Of a stretch of 64,000 nt of DNA, positions 12,001 through 20,590 are shown piece by piece. Position 1 is the first letter of the stretch, and every line of letters starts with the position of its first letter. A program made the position numbers and the translations under genes. Where the stretch lies: NCBI RefSeq assembly GCF_031877795.1, contig NC_133932.1, positions 18,292,180-18,356,179 on the forward strand, read 5' to 3'. Source of the stretch: Strix aluco. Taxonomy: Eukaryota; Chordata; Aves; Strigiformes; Strigidae. The notes below the pieces were generated by a model. The model saw only the letters and a program-made list of their open reading frames with translations, was not told the DNA's origin and ran no database searches.

Positions 12001-15000
12001 GCGACTGGTACTGGCACTGCCTGCCCCTCTGTCCCAGCTGCTGTGCTAGTGGAGGCGACTGCTACTGGCACTGCCTGTCCCTCTGGCCCAGCTGCTGTGC
12101 TGGTGGAGGTGACTGGTACTGGCACTGGCTGTCCCTCTGTCCCAGCTGCTGTGCTAGTGGAGGTGACTGGTACTGGCACTGGCTGTCCCTCTGTCCCAGT
12201 TGCTGTGCTAGTAGAGGCGACTGGTACTGGCACTGCCTGTCCCTCTGGCCCAGCTGCTGTGCTGGTGGAGGTGACTGGTATTGGCACTGCCTGTCCCTCT
12301 GGCCCAGCTGCTGTGCTGGTGGAGGTGACTGGTACTGCCACTGCCTGTCACTCTGGCCGAGCTGCAGTGCTAGTAGTGGCGACTGGTACTGGCACTGCCT
12401 GTCCCTCTGGCCCAACTGCTGTGCTAGTGGAGGCGACTGGTATTGGCACTGCCTGTCCCCCTTGCCCAGCTGCTCTGCTAGTGGAGGTGACTGGTATTGG
12501 CACTGCCTGTCCCTCTGACCCAGCTGCTGTGCTGGTGGAGGTGACTGGTACTGCCACTGCCTGTCACTCTGGCCCAGCTGCAGTGCTAGTGGAGGTGACT
12601 GGTATTGGCACTGCCTGTCCCTCTGGCCCAGCTGCTCTGCTGGTGGAGGTGACTGGTACTGGCACTGCCTGTCCCTCTGGCCCAGCTGCTGTGCTGGTGG
12701 AGGTGACTGGTTCTGGCACTGCCTGTCCCTCTGGCCCAGCTGCTATGCTGGTGGAGGTGACTGGTACTGGCACTGCCTGTCACTCTGGCCCAGCTGCAGT
12801 GCTAGTAGTGGCGACTGGTATTGGCACTGCCTGTCCCCCTTGCCCAGCTGCTGTGCTGCTGGAGGCGACTGGTATTGGCACTGCCTGTCCCCCTGGCCCA
12901 GCTGCTGTGCTAGTGGAGGCGACTGGTACTGGCACTGCCTGTCACTCTGGCCCAGCTGCTGTGCTGGTGGTGGTGACTGGTACTGGCACTGCCTGTCCCC
13001 CTGGCCCAGATGCTGTGCTGGTGGAGGTGACTGGTACTGGCACTGGCTGTCCCTCTGTCCCAGCTGCTGTGCTGGTGGAGGTGACTGGTACTGGCACTGG
13101 CTGTCACTCTGTCCCAGCTGCTGTGCTAGTAGAGGCGACTGCTACTGGCACTGCCTGTCCCTCTGGCCCAGCTGCTGTGCTAGTAGTGGCGACTGGTACT
13201 GGCACTGCCTGTCACTCTGGCCCAGCTGCTGTGCTGGTGGAGGCGACTGGTACTGGCACTGCCTGTCACTCTGGCCCAGCTGCTGTGCTAGTGGGGGCGA
13301 CTGCTACTGGCACTGCCTGTCACTCTGGCCCAGCTGCTGTGCTGGTGGAGGTGACTGGTACTGCCACTGCCTGTCACTCTGGCCCAGCTGCTGTGCTAGT
13401 GGAGGCGACTGCTACTGGCACTGCCTGTCACTCTGGCCCTGCTGCTGTGCTGGTGGAGGTGACTGGTACTGGCACTGCCTGTCACTCTGTCCCAGCCGCT
13501 GTGCTGCTGGAGGTGACTGGTACTGGCACTGCCTGTCACTCTGGCCCAGCTGCAGTGCTAGTAGTGGCGACTGGTACTGGCACTGGCTGTCCCTCTGTCC
13601 CAGCTGCTGTGCTGGTGGTGGTGACTGGTACTGGCACTGCCTGTCCCCCTGGCCCAGATGCTGTGCTGGTGGAGGTGACTGGTACTGGCACTGGCTGTCC
13701 CTCTGTCCCAGCTGCTGTGCTGGTGGAGGTGACTGGTACTGGCACTGGCTGTCCCTCTGTCCCAGCTGCTGTGCTAGTAGAGGCGACTGCTACTGGCACT
13801 GCCTGTCCCTCTGGCCCAGCTGCTGTGCTAGTAGTGGCGACTGGTACTGGCACTGCCTGTCACTCTGGCCCAGCTGCTGTGCTGGTGGAGGTGACTGGTA
13901 CTGGCACTGCCTGTCACTCTGGCCCAGCTGCTGTGCTAGTGGAGGCGACTGCTACTGGCACTGCCTGTCCCTCTGGCCCAGCTGCTGTGCTGGTGGAGGT
14001 GACTGGTACTGGCACTGCCTGTCCCCCTGGCCCAGATGCTGTGCTAGTGGAGGTGACTGGTACTGGCACTGGCTGTCCCTCTGTCCCAGCTGCTGTGCTA
14101 GTGGAGGTGACTGGTACTGGCACTGGCTGTCCCTCTGTCCCAGCTGCTGTGCTAGTAGAGGCGACTGGTACTGGCACTGCCTGTCCCTCTGGCCCAGCTG
14201 CTGTGCTGGTGCAGGTGACTGGTATTGGCACTGCCTGTCCCTCTGGCCCAGCTGCTGTGCTGGTGGAGGTGACTGGTACTGCCACTGCCTGTCACTCTGG
14301 CCGAGCTGCAGTGCTAGTAGTGGCGACTGGTACTGGCACTGCCTGTCCCTCTGTCCCAGCTGCTGTGCTAGTAGAGGCGACTGGTACTGGCACTGCCTGT
14401 CGCTCTGGCCCAACTGCTGTGCTAGTGGAGGCGACTGGTATTGGCACTGCCTGTCCCCCTTGCCCAGCTGCTCTGCTGGTGGAGGTGACTGGTACTGGCA
14501 CTGCCTGTCCCTCTGGCCCAGCTGCAGTGCTAGTGGAGGTGACTGGTATTGGCACTGCCTGTCCCTCTGGCCCAGCTGCTCTGCTGGTGGAGGTGACTGG
14601 TACTGGCACTGCCTGTCCCTCTGGCCCAGCTGCTGTGCTGGTGGAGGTGACTGGTTCTGGCACTGGCTGTCCCTCTGTCCCAGCTGCTGTGCTGGTGGAG
14701 GTGACTGGTACTGGCACTGCCTGTCCCCCTTGCCCAGCTGTTGTGCTGGTGGAGGCGACTGGTATTGGCACTGCCTGTCCCCCTGGCCCAGCTGCTCTGC
14801 TGGTGGTGGTGACTGGTACTGGCACTGCCTGTCCCTCTGGCCCAGCTGGTGTGCTGGTGGAGGCGACTGGTACTGGCACTGCCTGTCACTCTGGCCCAGC
14901 TGCTGTGCTCGTGGAGGTGACTGGTACTGGTACTGCCTGTCCCCCTGGCCCAGCTGCTGTGCTAGTGGAGGCGACTGGTATTGGCACTGCCTGTCACTCT

Positions 15001-18000
15001 GGCCCAGCTGCTCTGCTGGTGGCGGTGACTGGTACTGGCACTGCCTGTCCCTCTGGCCCAGCTGCTCTGCTGGTGGAGGTGACTGGTTCTGGCACTGCCT
15101 GTCACTCTGGCCCAGCTGCAGTGCTAGTAGTGGCGACTGGTACTGGCACTGCCTGTCACTCTGACCCAGCTGCTGTGCTGGTGGAGGCGACTGGTACTGC
15201 CACTGCCTGTCCCCCTGGCCCAGCTGCTGTGCTAGTGGAGGTGACTGGTACTGGCACTGGCTGTCCTTCTGTCCCAGGTGCTGTGCTAGTGGAGGTGACT
15301 CGTACTGGCACTGCCTGTCCCTCTGGCCCAGCTGCTGTGCTAGTGGAGGCTACTGGTATTGGCACTGCCTGTCCCCGTGGCCCAGCTGCTCTGCTGGTGG
15401 TGGTGACTGGTACTGGCACTGCCTGTCCCTCTGGCCCAGCTGCTGTGCTGGTGGAGGTGACTGGTACTGGCACTGCCTGTCACTCTGGCCCAGCTGGAGT
15501 GTTAGTAGTGGCGACTGGTATTGGCACTGCCTGTCCCCCTTGCCCAGCTGCTGTGCTAGTGGAGGCGACTGGTATTGGCACTGCCTGTCCCCCTTGCCCA
15601 GCTGCTCTGCTGGTGGTGGTGACTGGTACTGGCACTGCCTGTCCCCCTGGCCCAGCTGCTGTGCTAGTGGAGGCGACTGCTACTGGCACTGCCTGTCACT
15701 CTGGCCCAGCTGCTGTGCTAGTGGAGGCGACTGCTACTGGCATTGTCTGTCACTCTGGCCCAGCTGCTGTGCTAGTGGAGGCGACTGCTACTGGCACTGC
15801 CTGTCCCTCTGTCCCAGCTGCTGTGCTAGTGGAGGCGACTGCTACTGGCACTGCCTGTCACTCTGGCCCAGCTGCTGTGCTGGTGGAGGTGACTGGTACT
15901 GGCACTGGCTGTCCCTCTGTCCCAGCTGCTGTGCTGGTGGAGGTGACTGGTACTGGCACTGCCTGTCACTCTGGCCCAGCTGCTGTGCTAGTGGAGGCGA
16001 CTGCTACTGGCATTGTCTGTCACTCTGGCCCAGCTGCTGTGCTAGTGGAGGCGACTGCTACTGGCACTGCCTGTCCCTCTGTCCCAGCTGCTGTGCTAGT
16101 GGAGGCGACTGCTACTGGCACTGCCTGTCACTCTGGCCCAGCTGCTGTGCTGGTGGAGGTGACTGGTACTGGCACTGCCTGTCCCCCTGGCCCAGCTGCT
16201 GTGCTAGTTGAGGTGACTGGTACTGGCACTGGCTGTCCCTCTGTCCCAGCTGCTGTGCTGGTGGAGGTGACTGGTACTGGCACTGGCTGTCCCTCTGTCC
16301 CAGCTGCTGTGCTAGTAGAGGCGACTGGTACTGGCACTGGCTGTCCCTCTGTCCCAGCTGCTCTGCTGGTGGAGGTGACTGGTACTGGCACTGCCTGTCA
16401 CTCTGGCCCAGCTGCTGTGCTAGTGGAGGCGACTGGTACTGGTACTGCCTGTCACTCTGGCCCAGCTGCTGTGCTGGTGGAGGTGACTGGTACTGGCACT
16501 GCCTGTCACTCTGGACCAGATGCAGTGCTAGTAGTGGCGACTGGTACTGGCACTCCCTGTCCCTTGGCCCAGCTGCTGTGCTGGTGGAGGTGACTGGTAT
16601 TGGCACTGCCTGTCACTCTGGCCCAGCCGCTGTGCTGCTGGAGGTGCCTGGTACTGCCACTGCCTGTCCCCCTGGCCCAGCTGCTGTGCTAGTGGAGGTG
16701 ACTGGTACTGGCACTGGCTGTCCTTCTGTCCCAGCTGCTGTGCTAGTGGAGGTGACTCGTACTGGCACTGCCTGTCCCTCTGGCCCAGCTGCTGTGCTAG
16801 TGGAGGCAACTAGTACTGGCACTGCCTGTCCCCCTTGCCCAGCTGCTGTGCTAGTGGAGGCTACTGGTATTGGCACTGCCTGTCCCCCTGGCCCAGCTGC
16901 TCTGCTAGTGGAGGTGACTGGTACTGGCACTGCCTGTCCCTCTGGCCCAGCTGCTGTGCTGGTGGAGGTGACTGGTACTGGCACTGCCTGTCACCCTGGC
17001 CCAGCTGGAGTGCTAGTAGTGGCGACTGGTATTGGCACTGCCTGTCCCCCTTGCCCAGCTGCTGTGCTAGTGGAGGCAACTGGTACTGGCACTGCCTGTC
17101 ACTCTGGCCCAGCTGCTGTGCTGGTGGAGGTGACTGGTACTGGTACTGCCTGTCCCCCTGGCCCAGCTGCTGTGCTAGTGGAGGCGACTGGTACTGGCAC
17201 TGCCTGTCACTCTGGCCCAGCTGCTGTGCTGGTGGAGGCGACTGGTACTGGCACTGGCTGTCCCTCTGTCCCAGCTGCTGTGCTGGTGGAGGTGACTGGT
17301 ACTGGCACTGCCTGTCACTCTGGCCCAGCTGCTGTGCTGGTGGAGGTGACTGGTACTGGCACTGCCTGTCCCCCTGGCCCAGATGCTGTGCTAGTGGAGG
17401 TGACTGGTACTGGCACTGGCTGTCCCTCTGTCCCAGCTGCTGTGCTGGTGGAGGTGACTGGTACTGGCACTGCCTGTCACTCTGGCCCAGCTGCTGTGCT
17501 GGTGGAGGCGACTGGTACTGGCACTGGCTGTCCCTCTGTCCCAGCTGCTGTGCTGGTGGAGGTGACTGGTACTGGCACTGCCTGTCACTCTGGCCCAGCT
17601 GCTGTGCTAGTGGAGGCGACTGGTACTGGCACTGCCTGCCCCTCTGACCCAGCTGCTGTGCTAGTGGAGGCGACTGCTACTGGCACTGCCTGTCACTCTG
17701 GCCCAGCTGCTGTGCTGGTTGAGGTGACTGGTACTGGCACTGCCTGACTCCCTGGCCCAGATGCTGTGCTAGTGGAGGTGACTGGTACTGGCACTGGCTA
17801 TCCCTCTGTCCCAGCTGCTGTGCTGGTGGAGGTGACTGGTACTGGCACTGGCTGTCCCTCTGTCCCATCTGCTGTGCTAGTGGCGGCGACTGGTATTGGC
17901 ACTGCCTGTCCCCCTTGCCCAGCTGCTCTGCTGGTGGAGGTGACTGGTACTGGCACTGCCTGTCCCTCTGGCCCAGCTGCTCTGCTGGTGGAGGCAACTG

Positions 18001-19784
18001 GTACTGGCACTGCCTGTCCCTCTGGCCCAGCTGCTGTGCTAGTGGAGGCGACTGCTACTGGCACTGCCTGTCACTCTGGCCCAGCTGCTGTGCTGGTGGA
18101 GGTGACTGGTACTGCCACTGCCTGTCCCTCTGGCCCAGCTGCTGTGCTAGTGGAGGCGACTGCTACTGGCACTGCCTGACACTTTGGCCCAGCTGCTGTG
18201 CTAGTGGAGGTGACTGGTACTGGCAGTGCCTGTCCCCCTGGCCCCGCTGCTGTACCAGTATGTTCCCTTTCAGATCCTGCAGCTCTTTCTCCCCCTTCAG
18301 GGCAGTGAACAGTAGTAAAGGTGACATGGTAAGCATGGGCAAGCCCCCAGCACATTGCAGTGTGTTGTGTCTCCCGGGGTTTGTCAGATTGGCAAGACAC
18401 CTTTTTCAGATACTCCACCAGTTTATCAGGACTCTGCACTTGTTCGGGAGTGAAATCCCAAACCGTTGGAGGTGACCACTGAGTCAGGCACTTGCCCATC
18501 TTTTCCCACACACCTTGCCATTTATAACTATCTGCCCTCGGGGCAGGTTTCCGGGTGCTGCTGTCATTGGAGAAATACCGCATGGCCCAAAACAAGATCC
18601 GGCAGACATTCAGAAAGCATTGTGCCGCAAACACACTGGCCTGGGTGCTCCAAGGATAGCTAAAACTCTGAAAAACCGAGAGGATCTCTTCCCCTGGCTC
18701 ACCCATAGAGGGGGTGAGACCCCTAACAAAAGCCCAGGCAGCAAACAGGTACCGGTTCACCCCCACAAGCACTGATGCAAGCCCATTATAAGCAGTCAGC
18801 AGCCAGTATAGCAAAATAAAACCCTTGACACATTTTCCACCGACAACAAACGCCAGCACTGGGAACACACAGCGGATATAAGGATTAATCCAGCCCCACC
18901 ACGCAAGCAAGTTGGCCAGCATTGCAAATGTTCCTTATCAAACAATACAAATAAAAACAGAAAAATTGCACCTAACAGATTGCTCTAACACACCTTCTCC
19001 TTTTGTCCTTATCTCAACCCTCTCGTGCCCCATGCTGGGCGCCAAAAAGGCTGTGGTGGTTTAGGCCCCGCCGGGACCCGAGACCACGCTGCCGCTGCCC
19101 CTCCCCCACCCTCCGACCGGAACGGGGCAGGGAGTGAAATACAAACCCCGGGGTTGAGGTAAGGAGAGGTTTAATACCACAGTGCCACAGCAACAAACCG
19201 AACAACAGCAAGAACAAGAACAATAACAGTAATAACAAGAAACAGAACAAGGGATATAGCGATACAGCAGTGAGGAGAGCGACCCCACACCACGCCTTTA
19301 CCAATCTTCCCGCGCTTGGGCGCCCGGACGTGAAGTCAGCATGGTATTGAATAACCCGGCTAGAGCTCCCTCCCCACTGCTGGGGAAACTTAACCCTATC
19401 CTAGCTGAACCAGGACACCTTGGGACAGACATTGGTGCATCCAGCACCAAGGGCCCAGGGCCTGGGGCTGGTGCCAGAGTGTCCCTGGCCTGGTGGCAGG
19501 GCCAGGGATGGGGGAAAGGCAGTGGGGCTCTGAGGGTCTTACCGCAACTTGGCGACGACCAGTTCCTCCTGGAGGAGGAGAAGGCGTCTCTCGCTCCTCC
19601 TGTGGCCCCGGGTCAGCCACACGTCCGTGCTCAGCACCGCCTCAGCGTCGGTGAGAGCCTCCCTGCGGAGCAGAGAGCGGTGGGCATGAGAAAGGCTGTG
19701 GCTGAGGGGCCCGGCCGTGCCCGCCCGTCCCCGAGCCCCGGGGGGAGCCTACCTGGAGTGCCAGCAGCAGTTGGCCTGGCCCAT
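93..19784 (-). CDS. Gene 1: ARHGAP20-like RhoGAP gene, 5' coding exons 1-5 only (3' end outside window)
   Basis: Coding exons in transcript order are 19784-19753, 19662-19543, 906-730, 387-346 and 177-93, all with GT-AG borders. The next exon would begin 13 bp beyond the left window edge, judged from gene 2. The visible part encodes residues 1-152: a short N-terminus, then a PH-like domain spread over exons 2-4. The two halves of that domain match the ARHGAP20 PH region in pattern (a W-L-x-R-G strand, an E-x-x-L-x-L-x-E-E-L-V-V-A-K strand, and the S-I-L-L-I-W-P-x-x-x-C-V-A-T-F segment). Intron 2 holds the 18.4-kb ERV. The ATG at 19784 was chosen for its good context (A at -3, G at +4) and its frame continuity into exon 2; further upstream coding cannot be excluded. 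I saw no coding difference from genes 2 and 3. Confidence 0.8.
992..1250 (-). repeat. 3' LTR of ERV copy 1, truncated (about 107 bp of U3 missing)
   Basis: Matches the inner 259 bp of the 5' LTR with roughly 18 substitutions and one short indel by eye, about 7% divergence. At 1250/1251 it stops matching and runs directly into protease-end sequence. The U3 start, the polypurine tract and all of pol were therefore lost in one deletion. The outer end is intact beside the CCTTG duplication. ATTAAA is retained at 1115-1110. Confidence 0.85.
1251..1656 (-). pseudogene. pro: Retroviral aspartic protease, 3' end broken and joined to LTR (ERV copy 1)
   Basis: Lies in the same frame as gag, separated from it by the TAG at 1680-1678, as expected for a gag-stop-pro arrangement. 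It shows the catalytic L-V-D-T-G-A motif (codons near 1570-1555), the flap region, and the C-terminal I-L-G-I-D block. An in-frame TAA follows at once (near 1368), then a TGA about ten codons on. The open frame continues to about 1251, where it joins the 3' LTR. Reverse transcriptase, RNase H and integrase are absent. Whether the protease fold would be complete is uncertain. Confidence 0.82.
1678..2768 (-). pseudogene. gag: gag, C-terminal part (ERV copy 1)
   Basis: After the array the frame continues through an acidic stretch (E-E-E-P-E) into a capsid-like region, with an uninterrupted 290-codon segment from 2550 to the TAG at 1680-1678. Two in-frame TGA codons break it upstream: one at the last repeat (near 2771) and one near 2597. 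It contains the tryptophan- and arginine-rich helices and the E-G-R-E-A-K-Q-L-G block of avian ERVL-type Gag. No zinc knuckle is visible, in keeping with ERVL-type elements. With the array stops and frameshifts, this cannot give full Gag. Confidence 0.78.
2769..18257. repeat. 54-bp minisatellite inside gag, about 287 copies (unit 1)
   Basis: About 15.5 kb of a 54-bp unit (plus-strand core CTGGCCCAGCTGCTGTGCTG). In the gag frame one unit codes for an 18-residue V/P/S/T/A-rich motif. Variants differ at a handful of recurrent sites: CCC, CAC or CCCCCT before TGGCCC, GGT or GCT in TACTGG, and GTGGAGGTG versus GTGGAGGCG. The CAC variant places TGA in the gag frame. Two single-base deletions, near 3770 and 16565, shift the gag frame. 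One plus-strand frame is open from 4321 to 16593 (4090 codons). Flanking gag sequence is in one frame on both sides once the two deletions are counted, so the array grew from an in-frame coding repeat. Confidence 0.97.
8454..16200. repeat. Higher-order duplication within array 1 (about 89-90 repeats)
   Basis: Variant order recurs at an offset of 4,806 bp (89 units) and then 4,860 bp (90 units) where one extra unit was gained. For example 8730-9047 matches 13536-13853, and 9432-10019 matches 14292-14879. The copies span roughly 8.45-11.0 kb and 13.26-15.9 kb. A second relation at 5,292 bp (98 units) links 7548-7900 with 12840-13190. Confidence 0.8.
18258..18922 (-). pseudogene. gag: gag, N-terminal part (ERV copy 1)
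   Basis: Open from ATG at 18922, about 105 nt after the primer site, for about 220 codons before entering the 54-bp array in frame. It stays open three more repeats, to a TGA at 18073-18071. The first 55 residues are strongly hydrophobic and look like two membrane-spanning segments. Another hydrophobic patch lies near residues 93-115. There is no glycine at position 2 for myristoylation. The rest is a typical mixed, tryptophan-containing matrix-like region. The position after the LTR and primer site, plus frame continuity with the downstream gag part, identify it as gag. It is interrupted by the array, so no intact Gag is encoded. Confidence 0.8.
19027..19044 (-). promoter_or_regulatory. Primer-binding site, tRNA-Lys type (ERV copy 1)
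   Basis: Minus-strand TGGCGCCCAGCATGGGGC, 7 nt inside the 5' LTR edge. It resembles the 18-nt lysine (Lys1,2) tRNA primer site with two differences, consistent with age. The same site is at 42475-42492 and 60730-60747. Confidence 0.75.
19052..19417 (-). repeat. 5' LTR of ERV copy 1
   Basis: 366 bp, starting TGTCCTGG and ending CCACCACA on the minus strand. An ATTAAA poly(A)-type signal lies at 19175-19170. A TATAT motif lies near 19254-19259 in an AT-rich stretch. A run of (AAC)n-like sequence fills the middle on the plus strand. The primer-binding site follows 7 nt after its 3' end, which fixes orientation. Confidence 0.88.
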
Positions 19785-20010
19785 CCTGCCCGGGACAGGA
19801 GGACCCCTCGCTCTGCACCAAGGATGTGGCCCAGCTGGCCACAGCGAGGATGGGAAGCAGGGTGCCGGTGCCGGGAAGCGCTGTTCGGCCAGACCCTGCC
19901 TCCTCCCAGAGCTGCTCCGTGCCAGCACAGCCCCGTGCTGCCGGCTCTGGTGGCTGCTGGCTCCAAAATGGCCGACGCTGGGAGCCCAACGGAAAGTGGG
20001 CGGGGCCTCG
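19785..20010 (-). promoter_or_regulatory. Candidate TATA-less promoter of gene 1
   Basis: Just upstream of the proposed ATG lies GC-rich sequence with an Sp1-type GGGCGGGGC box at 19998-20006 and a YY1-like AAAATGGCCGAC element at 19965-19976. No TATA box is visible. This is the arrangement expected of a CpG-type housekeeping or lymphoid promoter. The start site is not determined and a non-coding first exon is possible. Confidence 0.45.
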
Positions 20011-20149
20011 TGCTGGGGGTTCTCTCCAGCATGGCCCTGGCTGTCTTGCCCCGGGCAGCCCAGAGCAGGGCAGAGCAGAGGGGAAGCACCCCCTCCCTCC
20101 GCCTGCTGCCAGTGGTCTGCCTGCTGCAGCCCGGGATGCAGTTCGCCCC

Positions 20150-20500
20150 CAATGCCCCAGGGGTACTTTGCTGGCTCCAAGTTGCTCAACTTCGGGTCCA
20201 CCATCACCCCAGGGCTCTGCACAGCTGCTTTCCAGCTGGGTCTCCCCCAGCACATACAGCTCCAGGGGCTTGTTCCTCCCCAGGTCCAGGACTTTGCTCT
20301 TCCCTCTTCCCCTTCTTCAACGACAGGAAGCTCCTGGCAGCCCCTTTCTCCAGCCTGTCAAGGTCCCTCTGGTTGGCAACACAACCCTCGGCTGCAGGAG
20401 CCTCTCCTCCCAGTCATGTGCCTTCTGCAAGCTGTCTGAGGGTGTGCTCTGCCCCATCATCCGGATCACTGAATGTGGACAGGGCGCGCATCATGCCGCG
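20150..20500. repeat. Old interspersed-repeat remnant (avian type), unit 1
   Basis: Resembles a degenerate repeat frequent in bird genomes, around the T-C-T-C-C-A-G-C-C-T-G-T-C-A-A-G-G-T-C-C-C-T-C-T-G-G stretch near 20349-20371 and the GCTCTGCCCCATCATCC segment near 20447. I cannot name the family with certainty (CR1 is possible). The open frames across it (for example 19341-20633 plus strand) look like chance. Confidence 0.4.
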
Positions 20501-20545
20501 CAGGGCTTTGTCACAGAATGATCAGAAATTGAGGGGGAAGATCCA

Positions 20546-20550
<5 letters not shown>

Positions 20551-20588
<38 letters not shown>
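20551..20588. repeat. (GT)19 microsatellite, unit 1
   Basis: 38 bp of perfect GT, followed by ATTATAAATATG. Confidence 0.97.

Positions 20589-20589
<1 letters not shown>

Positions 20590-20590
<1 letters not shown>

Larger units (their letters stand above)
992..19417 (-). mobile_element. Endogenous retrovirus (avian ERVL-like), copy 1, in intron 2 of gene 1
   Basis: A minus-strand provirus of 18,426 bp. The outer ends are TG...CA type and are flanked by a perfect 5-bp target duplication CCTTG (987-991 and 19418-19422), the duplication length typical of ERVL elements. The order along the element is: 5' LTR 19417-19052, primer site 19044-19027, gag start 18922, giant 54-bp repeat array 18257-2769, gag C-terminal part, protease, deletion of all of pol, truncated 3' LTR 1250-992. 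There is no env. It is in the same orientation as the host gene. It replaces what was an intron of about 205 bp (about 85 bp on one side, 120 bp on the other). Confidence 0.93.

Noticed and set aside
4321-16593. 4090-codon plus-strand frame as a giant structural protein gene
   Set aside because: It lies entirely within the 54-bp array, antisense to gag, with no promoter, splice sites or unique domain. A stop-free repeat of 18 codons produces such a frame automatically.
2769-18257. CRISPR array or bacterial repeat system
   Set aside because: Units are directly adjacent 54-mers with variants and no spacers, inside a retroviral gag in a vertebrate gene.
992-19417. Two separate solo LTRs rather than one provirus
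   Set aside because: Perfect CCTTG duplications sit only at the outermost edges, and primer site, gag and protease lie in order between them.
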